A DNA stretch of 64,000 nt from Lachnospiraceae bacterium (lineage in GTDB: Bacteria; Bacillota; Clostridia; Lachnospirales; Lachnospiraceae), in assembly GCA_029071325.1 (NCBI GenBank), contig JAIEAP010000041.1:124001-188000 (forward strand), in the 5' to 3' direction. The notes under the pieces are model-generated. The model made no database searches. It saw nothing but the letters and a program-made list of their open reading frames with translations, and had not been told where the DNA came from. The translations under genes and the position numbers were made by a program. Every line of letters begins with the position of its first letter. Position 1 is the stretch's first letter. This document shows positions 41,561-50,899 of this stretch, in pieces.

Positions 41561-43036
41561 ATGAGGAGAAAGTTTGGCTTGAAACGGTGCACAGCGCTAT
41601 TGACTGCCGGGTGCATGGCAGCGGCAGTTTTGTGCGGATGCTCGGATGGAGCGGTGGATTACAGTCTTGATACGGAAGGCAGCTCGGAAGAAAGCAGCGG
41701 CGGACTGGCACAGTTTGCGGAATTATCCCAGTGGACAGATGAGTGGGAGATCACCGGAGCGGATGGGAAGGCAGTCACTTTTCAGGTAGATGCCAAGATC
41801 ACAGTGCCGGATACGGATGCCATGTCTGTGGCGGAGGTAGAGGAGACCGTTATTGACGGCGCATTTAAGGAACATCTGGCTCGTGCTTTTTTCGGGGAGG
41901 AGACTGTTTATTATCACGACAGAGAACATCTGTCGAAGGAAGAGTTACAGGAACAGGTAGAAGACCTGGAAAATAGGATTCAGGTGAAGCGAGATGATAT
42001 AGAGGGATATCAGGGACTAATAGAGATCAATAAGGATTTCCCGGAAGAGGTGGAGCGATACCAGGAATACATACAGGAAGCACAAGATGATATCCAGGAA
42101 TATGAGGCTGGCGTAGCGGATTATCAGAATCTGATGTCCACGGCTCCCGAACAATATATGCCGGCGGATGATTTCGGAGAATGTGATGAGTATGTGGCAT
42201 ATCGGAACGGGCAAAAATATTTATTCTGTGTATATACTCCTGAGAGTTCCTCTAAGAGTAATCAGCTGGATATGCGTACGTATGAGGAAACGGTGAAGAT
42301 TACACTGGAGCCGGAGGATTCCATAGAATCGTGGAAACCGGAGGAACTTGAGGGGAAGTCAGACTGGATCCTGTACACTTCCGCTGATGTAGAAGGGGAT
42401 GTGAATCAGTGTGAGACCACGAAGGAAGAAGCCAGGGAACTGGCAGAACGGTTTGTAGAGCAGGCAGGCTTTTCACACCGGATGTGTAATTATGCAGAGG
42501 ATATTGTATGGTGCGGCTTTGACCAGAATGCAAATGGCAGCAGGAAAAACGAGGAATATGTGACGAAGGGTTATGTGTTTACCTTTGTGGCAGGCATAGA
42601 TGGGAGAATTCCGCTGTCCGGCTTCAGCAATTACTATTATGACGGATATCAGATGTCGGATGAGGATTATGGTATGCAGGACATGATCAGCATCATAGTA
42701 AATGATGACGGAATCGCCCGTGTGATCATAGACAATCCTGTCACGGTCACAAGCGCTGCGGGAAATGTGGGACTCCTTTCGTTCCAAACCGTGCAGGGTA
42801 TTATGCAGGCAGAAATCCAAGAGCATCCGGACAGGTATGATCTTGAGAATTTAAAACCCAGCAATATTATGGAATTGAATTATCTGAGGGTGAAGGATGG
42901 GAGCCGAGACAAAGTATACAGCTACATTCCTGCGTGGGAATTATCCTATCAGGGAAATACCAGCGAGACACGATATCATCCGGTGTATGTGAATGCCATC
43001 GACGGCAGCGTTATCTATCCTTGGAAAGAAAAATAA
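41561..43036 (+). CDS. paralogous lipoprotein 6 of the tandem array, most diverged
   Basis: ATG behind ACAGGAGGATTGAGAT. 491 residues, lipobox VLCGCSDGAVDYSLD. Blocks are recognisable but changed: QWTDEWEITGADG, DAMSVAEVEETVIDG, FFGEETVYYHDREHLSKEEL, a long predicted coiled-coil (about 120-190), YVFTFVAGIDG, GNVGLLSFQTVQGIMQAEIQ in place of the EQVELLPLDT block, MELNYLRVKDGSRDKVYSYI and NAIDGSVIYPWKEK. It adjoins the first adaptor gene with no gap, which ties the array to the transporter genes. Confidence 0.85.
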   Translation: MRRKFGLKRCTALLTAGCMAAAVLCGCSDGAVDYSLDTEGSSEESSGGLAQFAELSQWTDEWEITGADGKAVTFQVDAKITVPDTDAMSVAEVEETVIDGAFKEHLARAFFGEETVYYHDREHLSKEELQEQVEDLENRIQVKRDDIEGYQGLIEINKDFPEEVERYQEYIQEAQDDIQEYEAGVADYQNLMSTAPEQYMPADDFGECDEYVAYRNGQKYLFCVYTPESSSKSNQLDMRTYEETVKITLEPEDSIESWKPEELEGKSDWILYTSADVEGDVNQCETTKEEARELAERFVEQAGFSHRMCNYAEDIVWCGFDQNANGSRKNEEYVTKGYVFTFVAGIDGRIPLSGFSNYYYDGYQMSDEDYGMQDMISIIVNDDGIARVIIDNPVTVTSAAGNVGLLSFQTVQGIMQAEIQEHPDRYDLENLKPSNIMELNYLRVKDGSRDKVYSYIPAWELSYQGNTSETRYHPVYVNAIDGSVIYPWKEK

Positions 43037-43051
43037 GTGAGGGAAACGGAG

Positions 43052-44038
43052 ATGAAGGGGAAAAAATATCATAAGAGAAGGCTGCTTCTTCCTGTCTGCG
43101 GTGCAGCGTTGCTGCTGACGGGGTGCGGCGGGGGACAGCGTGAGCTTGCCGTCATAGACCGGACGCCTTATGAGAAACTGTCCTACGAGACGGTTCAGGT
43201 GCAGCGGGGGGATCTGGAGCCGGAGTTAACTCTGAAGCTGAAGGCGGAAGGCTTTGAGCGGATCACATATGATGCGAACAGCGAAGAACTGCAGTTGGAC
43301 ACGGTACATGTGGCAGTAGGAGACCGGGTGGAGAAGGGAGATGTTCTGGTATCCTTTCAGTCAGAAAGTATCCAGCAGGTCATAGACAGCTATGAAGAAC
43401 AGCGTGCGCAGAACCAACTTCTGATCGATCATTATACCAGGCTGATGCAGATTGACAGCAGTATGGATTACAGTGAAGATATTGCAAGGCTTCGAGAGGA
43501 TGCAGAGGTGGCAAGGCTCTATGTGGAGGAAGCGCAGGAGAGGCTGACCCGTTACCAGATTGTGGCAGAGGAATCCGGAACCATTACGGCAATGGACAAT
43601 TATTTACAAAACGGTTCTTTTGTGCCGGGACGGAAGCTGATCACACAGGTGACGGGAACCGGAAAATATGAAGCCGATCGTCCCGAAGGTTATGAATTTA
43701 CCGTGGGTGAGACGCACACTGCCACTGTGGGGGCAGTATCCTATGAATTGCAGGTGGCGCAGATTGAAGAAAGTAAAATTATTTTCACACCCGTATCTGA
43801 CATGTCTTCTGTGTCCGAGGAAGATACGCTTCTTATGACAATTAAGCTGCCCGGTCTTACGGATGTGGTGTATGTGGAGGCAGCGGCGGTTCATGAGGCG
43901 GATCAGACATATTTCGTCTATGTACAGGATGAGAACGGCTACCGGGACGCGGTGCCGGTGACGGTGGGAGACCGTGTGGCACAGTACAGGGTGATAACGG
44001 AAGGCTTGTCCGGCGGAGAGAAGGTGACAGTGAATTGA
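43052..44038 (+). CDS. HlyD/MacA-type adaptor lipoprotein
   Basis: The ATG at 43052 with GAGGGAAACGGAG upstream is preferred over the GTG at 43037. 328 residues, lipobox LLTGCGGG. A lipoyl-like half (LDTVHVAVGDRVEKGDVLVS) and its partner (VAEESGTITAMDNYLQNGSF) flank a helical hairpin (about 108-180), and a beta-barrel and C-terminal domain follow (DAVPVTVGDRVAQYRVITEG). This is the membrane-fusion or adaptor fold that works with ABC exporters. It should connect the FtsX-type permease to an external partner, possibly the lipoproteins. Confidence 0.87.
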   Translation: MKGKKYHKRRLLLPVCGAALLLTGCGGGQRELAVIDRTPYEKLSYETVQVQRGDLEPELTLKLKAEGFERITYDANSEELQLDTVHVAVGDRVEKGDVLVSFQSESIQQVIDSYEEQRAQNQLLIDHYTRLMQIDSSMDYSEDIARLREDAEVARLYVEEAQERLTRYQIVAEESGTITAMDNYLQNGSFVPGRKLITQVTGTGKYEADRPEGYEFTVGETHTATVGAVSYELQVAQIEESKIIFTPVSDMSSVSEEDTLLMTIKLPGLTDVVYVEAAAVHEADQTYFVYVQDENGYRDAVPVTVGDRVAQYRVITEGLSGGEKVTVN

Positions 44039-46392
44039 GAACATATAGAAAGATGGCAAAGACAGGGTCAGTCCGGATATTGGCATGGGTGTTGCTGTCG
44101 GCTGTTGTGTGCGGCGGCTGTGGGAGCAGCGCAGACAGTGATATACCGGAGCTGATAGAACCGGTGTCGGTGAATGCCGCATACCGTCCGGTGGAGTACC
44201 GCGATATAGGAAAAACAGAGGTGCTGTTAGGAACGGCAGTGCCGAAGGAATACTGTCACTATTATGACGCAAATGTGACGATTTCTGAGATTAAGGTTGA
44301 GGTGGGCGATACGGTTGCCCCGGGGGATATTCTGGCATATGCGGATGTGGAGGCAGCCCGTGACGCTTTAGAGGACATCCGTGCGCAGCTTACCCTGGAA
44401 AATGGCCTGTACCAGTTAAACAGCCGGATCTCCCAGGCAAGATGCGCGCAGATGACTTATTGGAAAGAGCATCAGGCAGATCCAGGTAATGCGCCCTGGG
44501 ATGAAGTAATACCGGAGGGACAGCCGTCAGAAGGGCAGACTCCGGATAATCAGCAGCCAGAGGGACAGCTTCCGGATGGAGATATCGGTTCAGCCGGGGA
44601 GGTTCCTTCTGACGCAGGAGGCGGAATTCCTATGGGAGCAGCGCTGGATGGCGGCATGACAGCGGTAGATTACGATACGCAGATTGCTACGGAGCAGGAG
44701 AATGCCCGTTATGACGCCATGCTGCATGAATACCGGGTCAGGGAGCTGCAGGAGGATATAGCCTCTCTGCAGGAGATTATTGAGGACGGTACGCTGGTGG
44801 CAAAACATAGCGGTCAGGTCACTTATACCAAAAATATTGCAAAAGGGCGGGAGGCAGGAGTAAATGAAAATATTGTGGTGGTATCCGATCTTGGTGATGT
44901 GGGTATAGAGATTACGGATACCAACGTACAGAAATATAAATATACCGATTATGAAGTGAAATATATCATGATCGGAGGAGAGAAAATACCAGTGACGGAA
45001 GAAGCATACTCTACGGATGAGATGGTTCTGGCTAAGGTCAATGACAAGTTTCCAAATGTGCGCATCAGTTGTCCGGATGCGGTGACATTAGCAATTGGAG
45101 ATATGTATCCGGTATATTATGTGGAGAAAAAGACAGAGCATGTTCTGGTGATCGGCAACGATTCTTTGTATAAGGACGGCGACGAGTATTATGTCTATCT
45201 GGAAGGAGAGGACGGAGAGCAGGAAAAGCGGGTCATAGAGATCGGCGCTTTCGATGAGAATTATACCCAGGTGAAGGATGGGCTTGCGGAAGGGGAGATG
45301 GTCTATTATCAGTCCACATCAAAGATGCCGTCGGATTATGTCAATTATACCGTGGAGTTATCGGATTTTAATATTGAGAATCATGGAATCCAGTATGGCA
45401 GGTCGGATGCCAATACCTTCCCTTGTCTGAGCAGTTATCAAGGCAGGATTGCGGAAATGGCAGTGCATAAGGATCAGGAGGTGGCGAAGGGAGATCTCTT
45501 GTATGTGATTGATACCGGTGAAGGCAAAGCGGCAATGACGGCGGCAAGGAATGCCATTGATCAGGAGAATGCGTCATATCAACAGATGGTTGCTGCCTAT
45601 GACGAGCAGATTACCGCAGCCAGCGAAGCAGCGGCACAGGACGGCAGCGCAGTCTATGATGTGCAGATACTGGAGGCACAAAAGGAGATCGCAGCTCTGA
45701 ACCACAACTACAGTGTAAAACTGCTGCAGGAAAATTACGACCATATCAGCCAGGGAAATGACGGAAGCGGCAGGGTATCGGTGTACGCGCCTCTGTCCGG
45801 GACCGTGTCCAGAGTAGAGTTGTCGGAGGGAGATGAAGCGGAAATGGGCAGTCAGATTCTGCAGATCACCACCCAGTCTACCGATATCCTTCTGGTGCAG
45901 ATGAAGAGCAGTCAGAACCTTACCATATATTCGGATAATATCGCTGATATAGGCGAGCGGGTAACCCTTAAGAGTGGAGATAAATCCTATGAGGGAACCT
46001 GTATCGGCTGGGCAGCAGGCAGCAATAATATGAGCAAAGGATATGTCTATACGGATGAAACGGGTGCGCATTTATCCTATAATGCATCTTCCGGTTACCA
46101 ATACCCGGCGTTTTATGTAAAAATGGATACTTCCGCTGCGTTTGAGGATAAGGTGAAGGGAGGAAGCATGGATTTCGATTATGTGTCCATGCAGGATGTT
46201 GTAGTCCTTCCACCGTCCATGATCCATGGAGAGTCAGATCCTCTGAATGATCAGAAGATTGCCTATTATGTGTGGCGGGTGGTAAACCAGGAACTGGTAA
46301 AACAGTATGTGCTGGTGTCGGATACGTTGAAGAACCCGGCCGGGCAGGTCATACTATCCGGTGTTGAGCCGGGTGATGTGCTGGCGCAGTAA
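44035..46392 (+). CDS. large double-module HlyD/MacA-type adaptor
   Basis: TTG start overlapping the previous stop (TTGA), so translation is coupled; an ATG at 44053 is an alternative. 785 residues with signal peptide and lipobox-like VCGGCGSS. Two lipoyl-like modules are visible: ANVTISEIKVEVGDTVAPGD near residue 80 and YQGRIAEMAVHKDQEVAKGD near 470, the latter closing with VYAPLSGTVSRVELSEGDEA near residue 585. A Pro/Gln-rich linker (EGQPSEGQTPDNQQPEGQ) lies near residues 160-185. The usual adaptor has a single module and about 350-400 residues, so this one is fused or duplicated. It likely forms a periphery of the same exporter. Confidence 0.85.
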   Translation: MRTYRKMAKTGSVRILAWVLLSAVVCGGCGSSADSDIPELIEPVSVNAAYRPVEYRDIGKTEVLLGTAVPKEYCHYYDANVTISEIKVEVGDTVAPGDILAYADVEAARDALEDIRAQLTLENGLYQLNSRISQARCAQMTYWKEHQADPGNAPWDEVIPEGQPSEGQTPDNQQPEGQLPDGDIGSAGEVPSDAGGGIPMGAALDGGMTAVDYDTQIATEQENARYDAMLHEYRVRELQEDIASLQEIIEDGTLVAKHSGQVTYTKNIAKGREAGVNENIVVVSDLGDVGIEITDTNVQKYKYTDYEVKYIMIGGEKIPVTEEAYSTDEMVLAKVNDKFPNVRISCPDAVTLAIGDMYPVYYVEKKTEHVLVIGNDSLYKDGDEYYVYLEGEDGEQEKRVIEIGAFDENYTQVKDGLAEGEMVYYQSTSKMPSDYVNYTVELSDFNIENHGIQYGRSDANTFPCLSSYQGRIAEMAVHKDQEVAKGDLLYVIDTGEGKAAMTAARNAIDQENASYQQMVAAYDEQITAASEAAAQDGSAVYDVQILEAQKEIAALNHNYSVKLLQENYDHISQGNDGSGRVSVYAPLSGTVSRVELSEGDEAEMGSQILQITTQSTDILLVQMKSSQNLTIYSDNIADIGERVTLKSGDKSYEGTCIGWAAGSNNMSKGYVYTDETGAHLSYNASSGYQYPAFYVKMDTSAAFEDKVKGGSMDFDYVSMQDVVVLPPSMIHGESDPLNDQKIAYYVWRVVNQELVKQYVLVSDTLKNPAGQVILSGVEPGDVLAQ

Positions 46393-46404
46393 CGGAGGTG
46401 CAGA

Positions 46405-49230
46405 GTGTTACAATTTGTATGGAATAAGATTAAGAATAAGAAATGGCTGAATCTGTGTCTGCTGGTGGGCATCACACTTTTGATCGCTCTGTTCGTCTGT
46501 CATCCCATGTTTGAGAAGGGCGCCAGCAATCAGGTGCTGGAAACAGGATTTGAGGATTATGCCCGGGAGAAGACGGAATTTCCGGCGATCATAGGAAGGA
46601 CCGGAAGTTATGACGCAGTCGACTATCCCACGGCGCAGGCTGTTTATGACCGTTTGCAGTCTTATGAGGATAAGTGGACGGATTATGTGCAGATAGATAC
46701 AGTAGCATCCCAGAAATACTTAAACCTCTCCGGAGGTAAAGTGGCAACCAGTCTGGGAGGCAGGAATTACTACTTTGGTATTGGATTATTGTCAGATATG
46801 GATGACCATATCGACATTGTAAAGGGGGAGGGGCTTCAGACAGCTGCGGTGAAGTCCGGCGTGTTTCCCTGTATCATCAGTGAGAGTACCATGGACAGCT
46901 ATGGTCTGGTGGTGGGGGAGATACTGAACTTTTCCTTCGTTACGTCAAATGGTAATCAGAGCGCAGTTTTTGAAATCGTGGGGATTTGCAGGGAAGCAGA
47001 TAGCAGGGACAATTACTGGCATCATGATCTGGAATATTTCGGAAAGCAGGTTTTTGTATCACAGGATACCTTTGATACGATGATATCTGATTACGGACAG
47101 GATAAGATTGCTTACGAGGATAATCTCCTGCTGGATTACACTCAGATCAGTACGGACAGTGCGGCACAGTATGCCGATTATATCCGTCAGTTCCATGAGG
47201 CAGACTCGTTCTTTACCGATAATATGCTGGATACGCTGGACACATTTGCCACAGAAAAGCAGACTATTCGTATGATGCTGTGGGCATTGGAAGTACCCTG
47301 CATCGTACTGCTGCTGCTGTTTATTTATATGGTATCCTCCCAGATACTGACCTCGGAGGAAGGCGAGATTGCAGTGTTGCGCAGCAGGGGTGTGACCCGT
47401 TTCCAGACGATCATGCTGTATCTGCTGCAATCGTTCCTGTTATCCATGGCGGGTATGTGCGCCGGTCTGTTTCTGGGATACGGTATGTGTAAATGTGCAG
47501 CGTCCACCGACGCGTTTTTGAAGTTTGCAGGCAAGGATGTGAGTCTGTACAGGTTCAGTTGGGAAATGTTTCCTTATGGATTCGCGGCATGCCTGATCGC
47601 AGTTCTTTTTATGACGATTCCGGTATGGAAGCGTTCCAAGGCTACCATTGTGTCTCAGAAGAGCGCGGACCGCTATTCCGTAAAGATTCCGGTATGGGAG
47701 CGCTGCTTCCTGGATGTGATATTGATGGCGGTTTCCGGTTATCTGTTATTTAATTTTAACAAGCAGCAGGATATGCTTGCTATGAGCGTGATTGCCCAGG
47801 AGGGCATTGATCCTGTCATGTTGCTGGACACCTCGCTGTTTATATTTGCCTGCGGGCTTCTGTTCCTGCGGCTTTGCCGCTACCTGATCCTTCTCATCAA
47901 CCGTATTGGAAGGAAGAGGTGGAGCCCGGCAATGTACGCTTCCTTTTTGCAGTTGGTGCGGACGTATCACAAGCAGGGATTTCTGGCAGTATTTCTGATC
48001 ATGACCATTGCCAGCGGAATCTTTGACGCCAACATGGCGCGGACCATGAATCATAACATGGAAGAACGTATTTACTATAATGTGGGTTCCGATATTCAGA
48101 TGAAATCTCCCTGGAAGCTTCTGATGGCAAAGGGAAGTGATGAAAAATTCCGCTGGGAGTATACGGAACCGGATTACGGCGCGTACTTCGGTCTGGTGGA
48201 GAGTGGTGTATGCGAGAGCATGACCCGTGTCATTGAAGATGATAATGCGGAGGTTACGGCAAACAGCAAGATTGTTACTCAGGTACAGCTTATGGGAATC
48301 CAGACGAAGGAGTTCGGAGAGACGGCACAGATGATGGACGGTCTGAACGATGTCCATTGGTTCTATGCCCTCAACGCACTGGCAGAAGAATCGGAAGGGG
48401 TTATTATTTCCCGGAATCTGGCGGATATGCTGGATGTCAAGGAGGGTGATATGATCACATATTCCCGTTACCATCCCATCACTGCACGCGCCAATGAGAA
48501 AATGGGAAGTGTCAGCGGCAAAGTAAGCGCCATTGTTGACAGTTTCCCCGGGTATGAGCGTTACATCTATGAAAAAGATGAGGAAGGAAATGTAGCGGAG
48601 CGGGAGAACTATCTGATCGTGGGTAACTACGCTACGATCATCAGTGAATATCAGATGACGCCCTACAGTGTCTGGATGCGCCTTGCCAGCGGTGCGAAGG
48701 ACGAGGATGTAAGCGCATACCTTGAGGACGCGGGCATAGAGCCTGTGGAATGGCAGTCGGTACAGGAGCAGATCACGGACAGCAGGAATTCCGCCATGGT
48801 ACAGGTGACAAACGGAATGTTCACGTTAAGCTTTATCATCTCATTGATGGTTTGTTCCGCTGGATTCCTGATCTACTGGATCATGTCCATTAAGAGCAGA
48901 GAGCTGCTGTTTGGCATTTACCGTGCTATGGGTATGCGTATGCGTGAGATCAACCGAATGCTGATCAATGAGCAGATATTCAGTTCGCTGCTTGCCATTC
49001 TCGCAGGAGGCGGGGCAGGTGCCCTTGCCACCGCATTGTTTGTCCGGCTGATCGCATTGATCTATCTGCCCGAGAAGCACAACATCGGCATTCAGATCTA
49101 CATTTATGCATCAGATCTTATCAAGCTTGCTGCGGTCATTTTGGCAGTGGTGCTGCTGTGCTACATGGTGCTTCGTCTGCTGTTGCGGAATATGAAGATT
49201 GCGCAGGCGCTTCGTCTGGGAGAGGATTAG
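46405..49230 (+). CDS. FtsX-type ABC transporter permease, 941 residues
   Basis: GTG start with CGGAGGTGCAGA upstream. About ten hydrophobic helices: one near 14-34, then an exported domain (about 35-285), six helices between about 290 and 546, a second exported domain (547-805), and three final helices (808-928). FtsX domains are near 330-410 (EEGEIAVLRSRGVTRFQTIM) and the C-terminus (ELLFGIYRAMGMRMREINRM). This is a MacB/LolC-like mechanotransmission permease doubled within one chain. It works with the two ATPases downstream. Such systems export lipoproteins or peptides, or remove antimicrobial peptides; which applies here is not known. Confidence 0.92.
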   Translation: MLQFVWNKIKNKKWLNLCLLVGITLLIALFVCHPMFEKGASNQVLETGFEDYAREKTEFPAIIGRTGSYDAVDYPTAQAVYDRLQSYEDKWTDYVQIDTVASQKYLNLSGGKVATSLGGRNYYFGIGLLSDMDDHIDIVKGEGLQTAAVKSGVFPCIISESTMDSYGLVVGEILNFSFVTSNGNQSAVFEIVGICREADSRDNYWHHDLEYFGKQVFVSQDTFDTMISDYGQDKIAYEDNLLLDYTQISTDSAAQYADYIRQFHEADSFFTDNMLDTLDTFATEKQTIRMMLWALEVPCIVLLLLFIYMVSSQILTSEEGEIAVLRSRGVTRFQTIMLYLLQSFLLSMAGMCAGLFLGYGMCKCAASTDAFLKFAGKDVSLYRFSWEMFPYGFAACLIAVLFMTIPVWKRSKATIVSQKSADRYSVKIPVWERCFLDVILMAVSGYLLFNFNKQQDMLAMSVIAQEGIDPVMLLDTSLFIFACGLLFLRLCRYLILLINRIGRKRWSPAMYASFLQLVRTYHKQGFLAVFLIMTIASGIFDANMARTMNHNMEERIYYNVGSDIQMKSPWKLLMAKGSDEKFRWEYTEPDYGAYFGLVESGVCESMTRVIEDDNAEVTANSKIVTQVQLMGIQTKEFGETAQMMDGLNDVHWFYALNALAEESEGVIISRNLADMLDVKEGDMITYSRYHPITARANEKMGSVSGKVSAIVDSFPGYERYIYEKDEEGNVAERENYLIVGNYATIISEYQMTPYSVWMRLASGAKDEDVSAYLEDAGIEPVEWQSVQEQITDSRNSAMVQVTNGMFTLSFIISLMVCSAGFLIYWIMSIKSRELLFGIYRAMGMRMREINRMLINEQIFSSLLAILAGGGAGALATALFVRLIALIYLPEKHNIGIQIYIYASDLIKLAAVILAVVLLCYMVLRLLLRNMKIAQALRLGED

Positions 49231-49237
49231 GTGAAAT

Positions 49238-49924
49238 ATGGAATATAAGACAGAAACGGCGATACATACGCATAATATCCATAAAGTTTTTGAGTCCGGC
49301 AACGGGGGAAAGGTGCATGCCCTGGAGGATGTGTCTCTGCGCATAGACAGAGGCATGCTTGCCATTCTAAAGGGGCGCTCCGGCTCTGGTAAGACAACGC
49401 TGCTCAATATCTTAAGCGCCCTGGATACGCCTACGGAAGGCATTGTGGAATTCCTGGGATGCGAATTGACGAAGCTGGACGAGCGGCAGAAGGAGGAACT
49501 GCGCCGCTATCAGATGGGATTTGTGTTCCAGTCCATTGCACTGATCCCGGTCATGACAGCTTTTGAGAATGTGGAATTCGCATTGCGTCTTGCCGGTTAT
49601 GAGGGAAACCGTGAAAAACGGGTAAAGGAAGTATTAAGCAGAGTGGGGCTGGCGAAGCGCATGGACCACATGGTAAATCAGTTGTCCGGCGGGGAGCAGC
49701 AGCGTGTGGCTATTGCCCGGGCTGTGGCCCATAAGCCTACAGTGGTATTTGCGGATGAACCCACGGGAGCGCTGGACACGGCTTCCGGACTTGCGGTCAT
49801 GCAGTTGTTCCGGGAGTTGGTAGAGGAGGAAGGCATTACCATTGTGATGACAACCCATGATCCGAATCTGATGGAACTGGGGGACTGCGTGTATGAGATA
49901 GCAGATGGGAGGCTGATAGGATGA
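49238..49924 (+). CDS. ABC transporter ATP-binding protein 1 (LolD/MacB-type)
   Basis: 228 residues. Walker A GRSGSGKTT, signature LSGGEQQRVAIARAV, Walker B VVFADEPTGALDT, and switch His in TTHDPN. This is the ATPase group that partners FtsX-type permeases. It follows the permease by 7 bases and overlaps the next ATPase gene by 4 bases (ATGA). Confidence 0.96.
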   Translation: MEYKTETAIHTHNIHKVFESGNGGKVHALEDVSLRIDRGMLAILKGRSGSGKTTLLNILSALDTPTEGIVEFLGCELTKLDERQKEELRRYQMGFVFQSIALIPVMTAFENVEFALRLAGYEGNREKRVKEVLSRVGLAKRMDHMVNQLSGGEQQRVAIARAVAHKPTVVFADEPTGALDTASGLAVMQLFRELVEEEGITIVMTTHDPNLMELGDCVYEIADGRLIG

Positions 49925-50820
49925 TAAGCTGTGACAGCCTGGTCAAGATTTATATGACGGATAACCGGAAGGTAATGGCTCTGGAGGGGCTTGACCTGAC
50001 CATTGAGGACGGAGAGATGATGGCGATCATCGGAAAGTCCGGCAGCGGCAAGTCTACGCTGCTTCATATGATCGGCGGCCTGGAGACGCCTACCGCCGGT
50101 CTGCTGACTGTGGACGGCAAGGATATCTCCGGCTTTACTGAGAAAGAAATGGTCGAATACCGCAAGAAGAAGGTAGGGTTTGTCTGGCAGAAAAGCGCCC
50201 GTAATCTGTTCCCCTACATGACGGTACTTCAAAATGTTGTGACGCCGATGAATTTCTCCAGGGGAAAGCGGAGTGAACGGCGCAAGCGTGCAATGGAGCT
50301 TCTGGAGGCTGTAGGTATGGACAGACATGCCGGGAAATTTCCGGCACAACTGTCGGGCGGGGAACAGCAGCGTGTGGCCATTGCTGTGGCGCTGGCCAAT
50401 GATCCGGCAATCCTGCTGGCGGATGAACCTACGGGAGCTGTGGATACCAGGACGGCGAATCAGATATTTTCCCTGTTCCATAAGCTGAACCGGGAGCTGG
50501 GCATTACGATCGTGATCGTGACTCATGATATGGCGTTAGCAGACCGGGTGGACCGAACGGTGCTTATTTCCGACGGGAAGATCAGTACGGAGAAAATCCG
50601 GAAGGAGTCTGCGGAAGAGATGCTGCGGAAAGCGCAGGAGGCAGGATTTACCGGTGAGGAGACGGATGCCGGGAAGCAGGATACTCATGAGGAATATTCT
50701 GTGCTGGACAAAGCGCACCGTCTGCAGTTGACGGAAGAGATGCTGGAGGAAGCCGGGATTGATTCCAATAAGGTGAGGGTAGAAGTGGTGGACGGCAAAG
50801 TCATCATCAGTAAAGAATAA
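49921..50820 (+). CDS. ABC transporter ATP-binding protein 2 with C-terminal extension
   Basis: 299 residues. Walker A GKSGSGKST, signature LSGGEQQRVAIAVALA, Walker B ILLADEPTGAVDTR, switch His in VTHDMA. The last 80 residues (ESAEEMLRKAQEAGFTGEET and so on) are an acidic helical extension that the first ATPase lacks. Two different ATPases with one doubled permease suggest a heterodimeric nucleotide-binding pair. It ends the lipoprotein/exporter block; no terminator is evident. Confidence 0.95.
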   Translation: MISCDSLVKIYMTDNRKVMALEGLDLTIEDGEMMAIIGKSGSGKSTLLHMIGGLETPTAGLLTVDGKDISGFTEKEMVEYRKKKVGFVWQKSARNLFPYMTVLQNVVTPMNFSRGKRSERRKRAMELLEAVGMDRHAGKFPAQLSGGEQQRVAIAVALANDPAILLADEPTGAVDTRTANQIFSLFHKLNRELGITIVIVTHDMALADRVDRTVLISDGKISTEKIRKESAEEMLRKAQEAGFTGEETDAGKQDTHEEYSVLDKAHRLQLTEEMLEEAGIDSNKVRVEVVDGKVIISKE

Positions 50821-50825
50821 TGGAG

Positions 50826-50854
50826 TTGACCCGGGAAAAGTAGAATGGTAAAAT
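50826..50854 (+). promoter_or_regulatory. promoter of the small exported protein
   Basis: TTGACC (50826-50831) and TAAAAT (50849-50854), 17-base spacer, directly after the second ATPase stop codon. Confidence 0.65.
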
Positions 50855-50899
50855 TCGAGATAGGAACAAAAAACCGCGAATAGTAAAAGGGGTTGCAGT

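Noticed and set aside
34194-43036. Direct repeats between the tandem lipoprotein genes as evidence for a CRISPR array or satellite
   Set aside because: The repeated segments correspond to conserved protein blocks in paralogous coding genes about 1.4 kb apart, not to short regular repeats with spacers.
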